Assembly: GCA_965284435.1 (NCBI GenBank)
Contig: OZ260083.1
Coordinates: 558,001-622,000, forward strand
Source of the DNA: CAIYZT01 sp947461435
GTDB lineage: Bacteria; Pseudomonadota; Alphaproteobacteria; Rhodobacterales; Rhodobacteraceae
Reading direction: 5' to 3'
Length of the DNA stretch: 64,000 nt
Below the pieces are notes generated by a model. That model had not been told where the DNA came from. It saw only the letters and a program-made list of their open reading frames with translations, and ran no database searches. Of the stretch, positions 53,710 through 62,297 are shown piece after piece. Each line of letters begins with the position of its first letter. The first letter of the stretch is position 1. The position numbers and the translations under genes are program-made.

Positions 53710-54159
53710 TCAGAACTTCACCACCACCGAGAAGACGATCACAATCAAAAGCAGCGTCGGCACCTCGTTCATGATCCGGTAGTCGCGACCGGACCGTGTG
53801 TTGCGACTGGCAACAAAATCTTTCGCCCGCGCCGACAGCCAAAGGTGAAAAACTGTCATCGCAAAAACTGACACGGCTTTTGTCCAAGGCCAAACCTGTC
53901 CCCAATCCACGATTCCGGGCGTCATCACCAAGCAAAGGCCAAAAACCCACGTGGCCATCATGGCGGGGCCCATGATCGCCTTCAAAAGCCGCCGTTCCAT
54001 GGTTTGGAACATCGCATCGGTGGCCGAGCCTGGTTCGACCGCTTCCACATGATAAACATACAAGCGGGGCAAATAAAACAATCCCGCCATCCAGGCGATT
54101 ACGGAAATGATATGCAGGGATTTGGTCCAAGTGTACCAGTCAGCCAGAAAGTCGATCAT
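53710..54159 (-). CDS. hemJ: Protoporphyrinogen IX oxidase HemJ
   Basis: The 149-residue membrane protein has four hydrophobic helices. Family marks are TWTKSLHIISVIAWMAGLFY with the haem-ligand His and LPRLYVYHVE, and later KAVSVFAMTVFHLWL and the end MNEVPTLLLIVIV. HemJ oxidises protoporphyrinogen in haem synthesis in bacteria without HemG or HemY. ATG 54159 (MIDFLADWYTW) follows GAGGAG; the frame is open 59 codons upstream into the candidate origin region, but that part lacks coding character. Confidence 0.93.
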   Translation of the reverse strand: MIDFLADWYTWTKSLHIISVIAWMAGLFYLPRLYVYHVEAVEPGSATDAMFQTMERRLLKAIMGPAMMATWVFGLCLVMTPGIVDWGQVWPWTKAVSVFAMTVFHLWLSARAKDFVASRNTRSGRDYRIMNEVPTLLLIVIVFSVVVKF

Positions 54160-54548
54160 CTGTTTTCTCCTCGTCTTCCTACTTAAAGAATAAAAGAAGA
54201 TATAAAGAAAGATGATGTTGTAGGGCCTCTGGATAACAGAAGTCGGCCAACTGACCCCGGTCTTGTCCCCAAGGCATAAAGCTGTTGATGAAATGCACGG
54301 CCATAAGGCAAATGAAAATAAACCCCATGAAAGCAAATATTTAATAGGTCACGTCAGCACGCCATGATCATCCCCACCCCCATTCGAAAACAGATCATTC
54401 ACAGGCCAAAATCGCGATCTTCCCCTTGTTAACAAACCTTACCAAAGGATTGACAATTTGCTGCAAACCTCGCCTCCTTCGGCCAAACGCGCCCTTCGGG
54501 GAAAACGCTCCTGCAGAACATAACCTGAATATCCACAGGCCATTTCCC
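54160..54548. other. oriC: Candidate chromosomal replication origin (oriC)
   Basis: This 389-base gap has no convincing gene. All genes to its left as far as parB are on the minus strand and those to its right on the plus strand. It contains an A/T-rich stretch (31 of 40 bases A or T at 54181-54220; 34 of 50 at 54301-54350) and three sequences one base off the DnaA-box consensus: TTATCCAGA on the minus strand at 54228-54236, TCATTCACA at 54395-54403 and ATATCCACA at 54529-54537. The last two share the extension CACAGGCCA. Neighbours maf, aroE, coaE and dnaQ are those found next to the origin in Caulobacter, and the par locus with three parS-like sites lies nearby. This is an inference from layout and motif content. 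Confidence 0.65.
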
Positions 54549-55148
54549 ATGAATCGCCCGCTCATCCTCGCCTCTGGGTCTGAAATCCGGGCCAGCCTTC
54601 TGCGCCGCGCCGGTGTGGAGGTTACCGCCCTTGCTGCCCGAATCGACGAAGAGATGATCCGCCAATCTTTGCAGGCGGAAAACGCAAAGCCGCATGATGT
54701 TGCTGATGCCTTGGCTGAAATGAAAGCGGCGCGCGTGGCCGATAAGCATCCCGCAGCCTTGGTTCTGGGATGTGATCAGGTTCTGGAATTTGGCGGCGCC
54801 ATTCTGTCAAAGCCGGAAACACTGGAACAAGCGCGCCAACAACTGACCGATTTGCGAGGAAAATCCCATCGCCTTTTGTCTGCACTGGTCCTTTATGATG
54901 CGGCAAAGCCGATATGGCGTCACATAGGTGAGGCAAACTTGACTATGAAACCGGTCTCCGACGGGTATCTGGACGGCTATCTTGGTCGCAATTGGCCCGG
55001 CATTTCCGCATCTGTTGGCGGATATAAGCTTGAAGAAGAAGGCATCCGTCTTTTCAGCGCCATTACAGGGGACTATTTCACCATCTTGGGCCTGCCCCTT
55101 TTGCCGCTTCTTTCCTATCTCGCCCAGCGAGGGTTCATAGAGTCATGA
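54549..55148 (+). CDS. maf: Maf-family nucleoside triphosphate pyrophosphatase
   Basis: The 199-residue protein has the Maf start RPLILASGSEIRASLLRRAG (S-x-S-x-x-R motif), ALVLGCDQVLEFGG with the catalytic Asp, LSKPETLEQARQQL and the late GGYKLEEEGIRLF. It hydrolyses non-canonical or modified nucleoside triphosphates. ATG 54549 is used; the open frame begins in the upstream gap, which lacks coding character. It overlaps aroE by four bases (ATGA). Confidence 0.93.
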   Translation: MNRPLILASGSEIRASLLRRAGVEVTALAARIDEEMIRQSLQAENAKPHDVADALAEMKAARVADKHPAALVLGCDQVLEFGGAILSKPETLEQARQQLTDLRGKSHRLLSALVLYDAAKPIWRHIGEANLTMKPVSDGYLDGYLGRNWPGISASVGGYKLEEEGIRLFSAITGDYFTILGLPLLPLLSYLAQRGFIES

Positions 55149-55984
55149 CAGATCATCCGAAAATCCCATTGGCGGGCGTCATCGGCCATCCGATTGCGCA
55201 CAGCAAATCCCCCGCTCTTCACGGCTTTTGGTTAAGGCGTCTGGGGATCAAAGGCCACTACATCCCCATGGATATCGCGCCGACCGATCTGAGAGAGGCC
55301 CTTCAAATGCTGCCCCGGATGGGGTTTGTCGGCATCAATGTCACCATACCGCATAAAGAAGCTGTATTGAAGCTGGCAGATGTTGTTACCGACCGGGCTG
55401 CGCTGATCGGCGCAGCAAACACGCTGATCTTCCGAAAGGATGGCAAAATTCACGCCGACAATACCGATGGCGCCGGTTTTATCGCCAATTTGCGGCAACA
55501 TGCACCCAGATGGAACCCGGCCGCCGGCCCTGCCGCGGTTTTGGGCGCTGGGGGCGCAGCGCGCGCCATCGTGGCCGCCCTGATCGAGGTTGGCGTGCCA
55601 GAGATTCGCATCGCCAATCGCACACGACCCCGCGCCGAGGCGCTGCGCGCTGATTTCGGCGCAAAGGTGCAAGTCCACGAATGGGTGCAAGCCGGCAATA
55701 TGATCGAAGGCAGCGCAACGGTGGTGAACACTACCTCTTTGGGCATGGTTGGAAAGCCCGATCTGCGGGTTCCCCTTGATGGTTTGCGTCCCGGTATGTT
55801 GGTGACGGACTTGGTCTATGCCCCGCTGAAAACCCAATTCTTGATCGAGGCAGAGGCAGCAGGCTGCACCATTGTCGACGGGCTTGGCATGCTTTTGCAT
55901 CAGGCAGCCCCAGGTTTTGAACGTTGGTTTGGCACCCGTCCAGAGGTCGACCAAGCCACGCGTGACGCCGTTCTGGCTGTCTGA
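55145..55984 (+). CDS. aroE: Shikimate dehydrogenase
   Basis: The 279-residue NADPH enzyme reduces 3-dehydroshikimate. It has the substrate-binding GHPIAHSKSPALHGFWL (residues 14-30), NVTIPHK with the catalytic Lys71, ADNTDGAGF and the cofactor loop VLGAGGAARAIVAAL with NRTRPRAEAL. It overlaps both neighbours, so maf - aroE - coaE - dnaQ are translated together. Confidence 0.97.
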   Translation: MTDHPKIPLAGVIGHPIAHSKSPALHGFWLRRLGIKGHYIPMDIAPTDLREALQMLPRMGFVGINVTIPHKEAVLKLADVVTDRAALIGAANTLIFRKDGKIHADNTDGAGFIANLRQHAPRWNPAAGPAAVLGAGGAARAIVAALIEVGVPEIRIANRTRPRAEALRADFGAKVQVHEWVQAGNMIEGSATVVNTTSLGMVGKPDLRVPLDGLRPGMLVTDLVYAPLKTQFLIEAEAAGCTIVDGLGMLLHQAAPGFERWFGTRPEVDQATRDAVLAV

Positions 55985-56577
55985 TGCCCTATATCCTCGG
56001 CCTTACCGGATCGATCGGAATGGGCAAGTCCACTACGGCGCAGATGTTTGCCGCGCAAGGTGTGCCGGTCTGGGATGCCGATTCCACCGTTCATCGGCTT
56101 TATGGCCCAGATGGCGCAGCAACAGGGATCATTGGGGCAACCTATCCCGATGTTATTGAAAACGGGGCCGTATCGCGCCCAAAATTGCGCGCCAAAATCA
56201 CGATCGACCCGTCGGTTCTTGATCTCTTGCAATCCAAGGTACACCCCCTTGTCGCGGCCGACCGCGCGGCGTTTTTGCAGGCAACAACAGCGCCGATCGT
56301 GGTGCTGGATATCCCACTTTTGTTTGAAACCGGGGCCGATGCACATTGTGATGGAATTGTGGTCGTCTCTGCCCCGGCAGAGGTTCAACGCGCCCGGGTT
56401 TTGTCACGCGGGTCCATGACAGAGGCCGAGTTCAACTTGATTTTGTCCCGCCAGATGCACGACGATGAGAAACGCGCCCGGGCGACTTGGGTGATTGAAA
56501 CACTTGATCTGGACAGCGCGCAGGCCGCCGTGAGACATGTCCTGGCAGATATTTCCAAAGGGCTTACCGATGCGTGA
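55984..56577 (+). CDS. coaE: Dephospho-CoA kinase
   Basis: The 197-residue kinase performs the last step of CoA synthesis. The P-loop is GLTGSIGMGKSTTAQMF (residues 5-21), followed by GVPVWDADSTVHRLY with the catalytic Asp, and VLDIPLLFETGAD. Its ATG shares bases with the aroE stop (TGATG). The last eight bases overlap dnaQ. Confidence 0.97.
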   Translation: MPYILGLTGSIGMGKSTTAQMFAAQGVPVWDADSTVHRLYGPDGAATGIIGATYPDVIENGAVSRPKLRAKITIDPSVLDLLQSKVHPLVAADRAAFLQATTAPIVVLDIPLLFETGADAHCDGIVVVSAPAEVQRARVLSRGSMTEAEFNLILSRQMHDDEKRARATWVIETLDLDSAQAAVRHVLADISKGLTDA

Positions 56578-57277
56578 AATCGTTCTGGATACAGAAACCA
56601 CTGGGTTTGAGCCGTCAGAGGGCCACCGCATCGTTGAAATCGGCGCGGTTGAGTTGCTGAATCATATGCCCACCGGGCGCACCTACCACCAATACCTCAA
56701 CCCTGAACGTTCGATGCCAAAAGAGGCCTTTGAAGTGCACGGCCTGGGCGATGATTTCCTGCGTGACAAACCACTGTTCACACACTGCGCCGCCGATTTT
56801 CTGGCCTTTATTGGCGAGGCCAAACTTATCATCCACAACGCCGCCTTCGACATGAAATTTCTGAATGCAGAGCTGCAAAAGGCCGGGCGTCCCGCGCTAC
56901 CTTGGGCGCAAGCGATTGACACGGTTGCCATGGCCCGTGCCAAATTCCCAGGGTCCCCGGCCTCTCTGGATGCGCTTTGCCGGCGCTTTGGCGTCGATAA
57001 TTCCAAACGCGAAAAACACGGCGCCCTGCTGGACAGCGAAATCTTGGCAGAAGTCTACCTTGAACTGATCGGCGGACGGCAGCCCGATCTTGTCTTGTCC
57101 GGCGCGCCTTCACAGACCAAAGCCCAAGCAAAGGCGGATGAAATGGAAGCCAACTGGCGCCCGTCCGCCCGACCTTCCCCCCTGCCTGACAGAACGACCG
57201 AAGCCGAGTTGGCAGCCCATGCCACCATGGTTTCGAAGATGGGAGACGATGCGATTTGGAAGAAACGTACTTTTTGA
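56570..57277 (+). CDS. dnaQ: DNA polymerase III epsilon subunit (proofreading exonuclease)
   Basis: The 235-residue 3'-5' exonuclease has Exo I VLDTETTGF with Asp7 and Glu9, Exo II IIHNAAFDMKFLNAEL, and Exo III KREKHGALLDSEILAEVY with the conserved His and Asp. A flexible C-terminal tail should bind the alpha subunit. ATG 56570 (MREIVLDTE) is chosen over an upstream ATG inside coaE. In many relatives secB follows nearby; here an RND pump and an integrase come next. Confidence 0.95.
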   Translation: MREIVLDTETTGFEPSEGHRIVEIGAVELLNHMPTGRTYHQYLNPERSMPKEAFEVHGLGDDFLRDKPLFTHCAADFLAFIGEAKLIIHNAAFDMKFLNAELQKAGRPALPWAQAIDTVAMARAKFPGSPASLDALCRRFGVDNSKREKHGALLDSEILAEVYLELIGGRQPDLVLSGAPSQTKAQAKADEMEANWRPSARPSPLPDRTTEAELAAHATMVSKMGDDAIWKKRTF

Positions 57278-57414
57278 CGCCGAATTAATCAGCAAAGCCC
57301 CTTTGGACGTTCACATATCGGCGCTATCGGATTGCACCCACCACCAATACCGCAATATTAAGCAGAAAAACACATTACCCCTTATGGGCGTACTTTCAGG
57401 AGCCGACAGCGATT

Positions 57415-58662
57415 ATGCGGGCATGGAAATCTTACGGACTGGCGTTCATCCTGATCTTGGGCTTTGCCGGGTGGTTCTTGACCGGTGTCTTGGTGCGCGG
57501 CGGAAAAGGACCGGTTGAGGGTGAGAAAAGCATCGTCTCCGCACTTGAAGGCGAAGATGGCGGACCCTTGTCATCGGTTGTCGAAGGGTCCGGCCTTGCC
57601 AAAGAGGTTGAGCACTCCGAAACGGCCGCGGATCCCTCTTTGTCGATCGCAGACCGCAACGCGGCCACGACCAAGGACTCCGGACCTGCCCGTTCTGTCC
57701 GAACCAAAACCTTTTCTGTTCAGCCCATGCCCCTGATCGCCACCCTGCGTGGCCACACCGCCGCCAAGGCGATCGTGACAGCCGTCGCAAAGACCTCTGA
57801 CACCGTGGTTTCGGTCAGTGTGAAGGAGGGCCAAATTGTCAAAGAAAATGATTTGATCTGTACCCTCGACAACGGGACACGGCAGGCCAGCGTCAATCAG
57901 GCAAAGGCAGCGGTCGCTCAGGCCGATGCAGCCCTGGTAAAGGCCCGGACAGATCTGAAGACCAATGAAAGCCTGCGGGCCAAGGATCTAGCCTCTGCCA
58001 ACAGCGGCGAGGGATTCATCACGGCGGTGTCTGCCGCCGAAGCGAATTATGAAGCAGCGACGGCCGGACTTGACAACGCGATGGCCGAATTTGCCCGGAC
58101 CGAAATCCGCGCCACAGTTCCGGGTGTCATCCAGCGCCCCCTTGCCGAGGTTGGCGACACTTTGTCCATGGGCGGTGCCTGCGCATCCATCGTCCAACTT
58201 GATCCGATGGTTTTTGTAGGTGCAGTGCCACAGTCTCGTATCGATCTGGCCAAACTTGGCCTAGAGGCAGATATCAAAACCATTAATGGCGCTGTGGCTC
58301 ATGGCAAGGTCACCTATATCGCTGTCAGTTCCGACCCGGCCACGCGCAGCTTTGGCGTTGAAATCGAATTTGAAAATGCGGCTGGAACCATAAAGGACGG
58401 ATTGACCGCCGAAGCGACCGTCAACCTTGGGACAATTCCTGCGCATCTTTTGCCGCAGTCGATCATGACACTGGATTCTGATGGCAACCTTGGCGTTCAA
58501 TCCGTCGAAGAGGGGAAGGTCGTGTTTTACCCGATCACCATCCTTCAAGACACACGGGAGGGCGTTTGGGTCTCTGGCCTTCCGCTCAAGACAGACCTGA
58601 TCGTGTTGGGACAGGAATATGTAACAGCCGGTCAATCGGTTGACGCTAAGAACGCAGAATGA
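57415..58662 (+). CDS. RND efflux periplasmic adaptor (membrane fusion protein)
   Basis: The 415-residue protein has an N-terminal membrane anchor (YGLAFILILGFAGWFLTGVL), an acidic serine-rich linker, then the adaptor core: a barrel-sandwich half IVTAVAKTSDTVVSVSVKEG, a helical hairpin rich in Ala/Lys (QAKAAVAQADAALVKARTDL), and the returning half TEIRATVPGVIQRPLAEVGD. It links an inner-membrane RND pump to an outer-membrane channel. ATG 57415 has GGAG twelve bases upstream, so the start is slightly uncertain. The long linker before the core is unusual. Confidence 0.92.
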   Translation: MRAWKSYGLAFILILGFAGWFLTGVLVRGGKGPVEGEKSIVSALEGEDGGPLSSVVEGSGLAKEVEHSETAADPSLSIADRNAATTKDSGPARSVRTKTFSVQPMPLIATLRGHTAAKAIVTAVAKTSDTVVSVSVKEGQIVKENDLICTLDNGTRQASVNQAKAAVAQADAALVKARTDLKTNESLRAKDLASANSGEGFITAVSAAEANYEAATAGLDNAMAEFARTEIRATVPGVIQRPLAEVGDTLSMGGACASIVQLDPMVFVGAVPQSRIDLAKLGLEADIKTINGAVAHGKVTYIAVSSDPATRSFGVEIEFENAAGTIKDGLTAEATVNLGTIPAHLLPQSIMTLDSDGNLGVQSVEEGKVVFYPITILQDTREGVWVSGLPLKTDLIVLGQEYVTAGQSVDAKNAE

Positions 58663-58675
58663 TTGGGGCACACAC

Positions 58676-61600
58676 ATGCTGAACTTCATCGAAAGCGTTT
58701 TGCGCATGCCCCGGGTGGTTTTGGCCATCATGGCCATGCTGCTGATCGGCGGCGGCGTTGCCTATCAGTCGATGCCCAAAGAAAGCTTCCCCTCCATCGA
58801 CATTCCTTATTTCTACGTCTCGGTCGGTCAAACGGGAATATCGCCTTCTGATGCGGTAAAGCTGTTGGGAAAGCCGGTCGAGGACCGCCTTGATAACGTT
58901 GATGGCCTCGAAAACATGACCACCACAGCCTCACAGGGGCACGTGTCAGTGTTTTTGGAATTCTCGGTCGATACGGACAAAGACCAAGCCCTTTCGGATA
59001 TTCGCGCCAAGTTGGACGGGATCATCAACGAACTGCCCGCAGACGCGGACGAGCCGAGCGTGAACGAAATTTCATTCACGGATCGCCCGGTTCTGTCTGT
59101 CGCTGTTTATGGGGATGTCCCCGAACGCACCCTGATTCGTCAGGCAAACCTGCTGAAAGACGCGCTCGAGGCGCTGCCCGACGTTCAAAAGGTCGAGATT
59201 CAGGGAGAGCGCGACGAGGTTCTTGAAGTGCGCATCGACCAACTTCACCTTGAAGCCTATGGTCTGACGGCGGGCGAACTGTTTGACGCGCTGGCGCGCA
59301 ACAACATGATGGTGGCCGGCGGAACAGTCGACAATGGCAAAGGTGCCTTCAGCGTCGAAGTTCCCGGCCTGATCAACAACGCGGCAGATGTCTTCAGCCT
59401 GCCGCTGAAAACCGTGGGCGATACGGTTGTCACCTTTGGCGATGTCGCCACAGTGACCCGCACCTTCAAGGACGCCACCGAATACGCCTATGTCAACGGT
59501 GCCCCCGCAATCACGATCGACGTAACAAAGCGCCTTGGAACCAACATTATCGAAGTGTCGGATCAGATCCACGCCGCGACGGAAACCGTCGTCAAAGACT
59601 GGCCGACAGGGGTGGGCCACTCCTATCTTCTGGACGAATCCATCAGCACCAAAAACCTGTATCGCACGCTGGAAGCCGCTGTTCTGACAGCCGTCGTTCT
59701 TGTTCTGGTGATGTGCATCGCGGCGCTGGGCGTGCGTCCGGCGATCATGATCGGCATGTCGATCCCGATTTCCTTTATGATGGCTTTCCTTGTGATCAAC
59801 TTCATGGGGATGAGCATCAATATGATGACCATGTTCGGCATGGTCATCGCGGTGGGCGTTCTGGTGGATGATCCGATCGTCGTTGTTGAATATGCCGAAC
59901 GAAAACTGGCCGAAGGCGTCTCCCGCAAAGAGGCGTTCATCATGGCGGCACGAAAGATGTTCGTGCCCGTCGTCTCTGCCACTGCCACCACGCTTGGCGC
60001 CTTTGTGCCCTTGCTGTTCTGGCCGGGCATCATTGGCAAGTTCATGTCCTATCTGCCCATCGTGGTGATCGTGGTCATGTTCGCGTCGCTTATCTCGGCG
60101 CTTATCTTTATGCCCGTCATCGGGTCGTTGATTGCCAAGCACGAACACGACGAAAAAGCCCAAGCCGAAGCAGAGATCGTGATGATCCCGGCCAAGTTTG
60201 ACCCGAAAAAAGTGCGCGGCATGATCGGGGTTTATGTGCGCCTGATGGCCCGCCTGATGAACCGTCCCCTGCTGACCCTTGCAGCAGGATTTGCCATCGT
60301 CGGCTTCACCTTTTTCTACTATGTCCAACACCCCACCGGAATGGAGGCTTTTCCGGCCTCCGAGCCGGAAATCGGAACGGTCAGCGTCGTAACGCGGGGC
60401 AACTATTCGCCTATCGAAATTCGCGACATGCTGCTGGAAGTGCAAGATCAAGTGCTGCAGGTCGCCGGTATCCAAGACGTTATTCTTGGCTTTGGCGGCG
60501 GCGAAGGATCGCCGCCTGACACGATCGGCAACCTGCAACTGCAACTTCAGCCTTGGTCGCAGCGCCGGCCAGCCGAACAGATTTTCACCGAAATCCGAAA
60601 TCGGGTAAAAGGTATCTCAGGTCTCGAAGTGCAGATCGCAGCGCAAGAAGGCGGCCCGCCTGCTGGAAAGGCCATTAATCTGCGCGTGGAATCTACCACA
60701 CTCGCCGATCTGACGCCCTCAGTCGCCAAGCTGCGCGATTTCATCGAGAACGATTTGGGCGGCGCGATTGACATCGAAGATGGTCGTCCTGCGCCCGGAA
60801 TTGAATGGAAACTGGCGTTTGATCGGGCAGAGGCGTCCAAGTATGGCGTGTCGATCCGCGATCTGGCGCCCTACGTACAGTTGGTCACAGACGGGGTGCG
60901 CCTTGGCTCGTATCGCCCGGAAGATGCCACCGATGAGATTGATATTGTGGTCCGGCTGCCGGTCGATCAACGCAGTCTGGATGCGCTCGATTCCATGCGC
61001 ATCGTCACCTCAGCAGGTCTGATCCCAGTTTCCAATTTCGTCACGCGCACGGTTGAACCAAAGGTGGGCAACATCACCCGCCGCAACGGCGTTTACGCCA
61101 TGGATGTCGCCGCAAATCTGGAACCGGGCCTGATGGCCGCCGATAAGGTGGCTGAGGTGCAAAAATGGACCGATGCGCAGGTTTGGCCCGGTGATGTGAC
61201 GGTCGTCTTTGGCGGTGCCGCCGAACAGACCGACGAAACAAACGCCTTTATCATGAAGGCCTTCGCAGCTGCGATGTTCCTGATCTTTTTGATTCTTTTG
61301 ATCGAATACAACAGCTTTTACCAAGTCTTGGTCACACTTTCGACGGTCATCATGTCCATCTCTGGCGTTCTTTTGGGCATGGTTGTCACCGGGATGAGCT
61401 TTTCTGCCATCATGACGGGTCTGGGCATCGTGGCCTTGACCGGGATCGTGGTGAAAAACGGCATCGTGCTGATCGACACCTACAACCACTACAACCGCGA
61501 CGATGGGGTGGAGCCGGTCAAGGCCATGCTTCTGACAGTGGCCCAGCGAATCCGGCCCGTTTTGCTGACAGCAATCGTTACGGCTGGCGGTGTTATCCCG

Positions 61601-61861
61601 ATGGCGCTGAACGTGGAGTTTGATTTTATTCGCCGTGAAATCGTGGTTGGCGGCCTGTCGGGATCTTGGTTTACCCACCTTTCCGCCGCACTCGTGTCAG
61701 GCCTGCTGTTTTCAACCCTGCTGACACTTGTCATGGTTCCCGTGATGATCACCGCACCAACCGTGATCAAACGCCGCACCAAGGCTCAGTGGGCGTGGGT
61801 CAAGACCAAGTTGACGCGAAACAAAGCAAAGACCGCCGTTGTGCCGACCGCCGCCGAATAG
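58676..61861 (+). CDS. RND efflux transporter permease
   Basis: The 1061-residue pump has twelve membrane helices and two large periplasmic loops (near residues 30-330 and 560-860). It starts MLNFIESVLRMPRVVLAIMA and has PKESFPSIDIPYF, the proton-relay aspartates in VGVLVDDPIVVVEYAERK, and LTGIVVKNGIVLIDTYNHY in the second half. It belongs to the hydrophobe/amphiphile efflux group, but drug or lipid specificity cannot be told. ATG 58676 is 13 bases past the adaptor stop. No TolC-type channel gene adjoins it. Confidence 0.95.
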   Translation: MLNFIESVLRMPRVVLAIMAMLLIGGGVAYQSMPKESFPSIDIPYFYVSVGQTGISPSDAVKLLGKPVEDRLDNVDGLENMTTTASQGHVSVFLEFSVDTDKDQALSDIRAKLDGIINELPADADEPSVNEISFTDRPVLSVAVYGDVPERTLIRQANLLKDALEALPDVQKVEIQGERDEVLEVRIDQLHLEAYGLTAGELFDALARNNMMVAGGTVDNGKGAFSVEVPGLINNAADVFSLPLKTVGDTVVTFGDVATVTRTFKDATEYAYVNGAPAITIDVTKRLGTNIIEVSDQIHAATETVVKDWPTGVGHSYLLDESISTKNLYRTLEAAVLTAVVLVLVMCIAALGVRPAIMIGMSIPISFMMAFLVINFMGMSINMMTMFGMVIAVGVLVDDPIVVVEYAERKLAEGVSRKEAFIMAARKMFVPVVSATATTLGAFVPLLFWPGIIGKFMSYLPIVVIVVMFASLISALIFMPVIGSLIAKHEHDEKAQAEAEIVMIPAKFDPKKVRGMIGVYVRLMARLMNRPLLTLAAGFAIVGFTFFYYVQHPTGMEAFPASEPEIGTVSVVTRGNYSPIEIRDMLLEVQDQVLQVAGIQDVILGFGGGEGSPPDTIGNLQLQLQPWSQRRPAEQIFTEIRNRVKGISGLEVQIAAQEGGPPAGKAINLRVESTTLADLTPSVAKLRDFIENDLGGAIDIEDGRPAPGIEWKLAFDRAEASKYGVSIRDLAPYVQLVTDGVRLGSYRPEDATDEIDIVVRLPVDQRSLDALDSMRIVTSAGLIPVSNFVTRTVEPKVGNITRRNGVYAMDVAANLEPGLMAADKVAEVQKWTDAQVWPGDVTVVFGGAAEQTDETNAFIMKAFAAAMFLIFLILLIEYNSFYQVLVTLSTVIMSISGVLLGMVVTGMSFSAIMTGLGIVALTGIVVKNGIVLIDTYNHYNRDDGVEPVKAMLLTVAQRIRPVLLTAIVTAGGVIPMALNVEFDFIRREIVVGGLSGSWFTHLSAALVSGLLFSTLLTLVMVPVMITAPTVIKRRTKAQWAWVKTKLTRNKAKTAVVPTAAE

Positions 61862-61868
61862 GCGGCGG
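61848..61868 (+). terminator. Hairpin spanning the RND permease stop codon
   Basis: CCGCCGCC and GGCGGCGG pair perfectly over eight bases around a five-base loop that contains most of the TAG stop. No T-run follows, so it could stabilise the mRNA end or aid Rho rather than act as an intrinsic terminator. Confidence 0.45.
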
Positions 61869-62049
61869 CCAACGCCCGGCCGTCAGAAATGCCCGTCGAG
61901 ATCCAAAATTTTAGCATCTGTGATTTTGGTCGTCAGATAGCAAATCTTAGGCTCAGTTCGCGACAAATGTCGGAGCGCCCTAAGGGGGGGTATTCCCTCC
62001 GCCCTGAACGTACCCGATATTGGACACATTACCTGGTCAAGCTCGCGCA

Positions 62050-62217
62050 ATGCTGGACAGAATTATCCAGAAAACCCCTAGCGAGACAGGGTTCTTTGGA
62101 TCTCGTCCGATCATTTTGGATGACCAAGTGGTGCCGCTGAAGGGCAATGAAGCACCATATTGGAACTTTTCAGGCGCTATCACGACCTATCGGGGCTGGG
62201 GCCAATCCCTAGGCTAA
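62050..62217 (+). CDS. Short open frame, possible gene remnant
   Basis: From ATG 62050 a 55-codon frame reads MLDRIIQKTPSETGFFGSRP onward and ends GAITTYRGWGQSLG. The composition is protein-like, but there is no ribosome site and I recognise no family. It may be a leftover of a gene displaced by the insertion, or chance. Confidence 0.2.
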   Translation: MLDRIIQKTPSETGFFGSRPIILDDQVVPLKGNEAPYWNFSGAITTYRGWGQSLG

Positions 62218-62219
62218 CA

Positions 62220-62239
62220 AGTAAATTGCTGTATTTACT
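62220..62239. repeat. Inverted repeat upstream of the integrase
   Basis: AGTAAAT and ATTTACT, seven bases each, are separated by TGCTGT. It lies 58 bases before the integrase start in A/T-rich DNA and could be an operator or a recombinase-binding site. Confidence 0.4.
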
Positions 62240-62297
62240 CAAATCTAGCCCTTTCAATCGCACTCATTCGGTCTTATCTTTGAAGGGGGATAAATAG

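Larger units (their letters stand above)
61862..62297. other. Intergenic boundary region before the integrase
   Basis: These 436 bases separate the RND operon from the integrase. The right part is A/T-rich: only 22 of 60 bases at 62221-62280 are G or C. It holds an inverted repeat at 62220-62239 and an open frame from about 62050 to 62217 that may be a gene remnant. I see no tRNA gene or tRNA 3' end. The left attachment site of the integrated element should lie here or in the RND end if the integrase is element-borne. Confidence 0.5.

Noticed and set aside
54428..54444. TTAA/TTAC pair as a CtrA binding site in the candidate origin
   Set aside because: The spacing is six rather than seven and the second half is TTAC, so the match to TTAA-N7-TTAA is poor.
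59072..60544. 490-codon open frame on the minus strand
   Set aside because: It is the shadow of the RND permease gene; the translation is rich in His, Asp and Arg in a pattern typical of antisense reading of G+C-rich genes.
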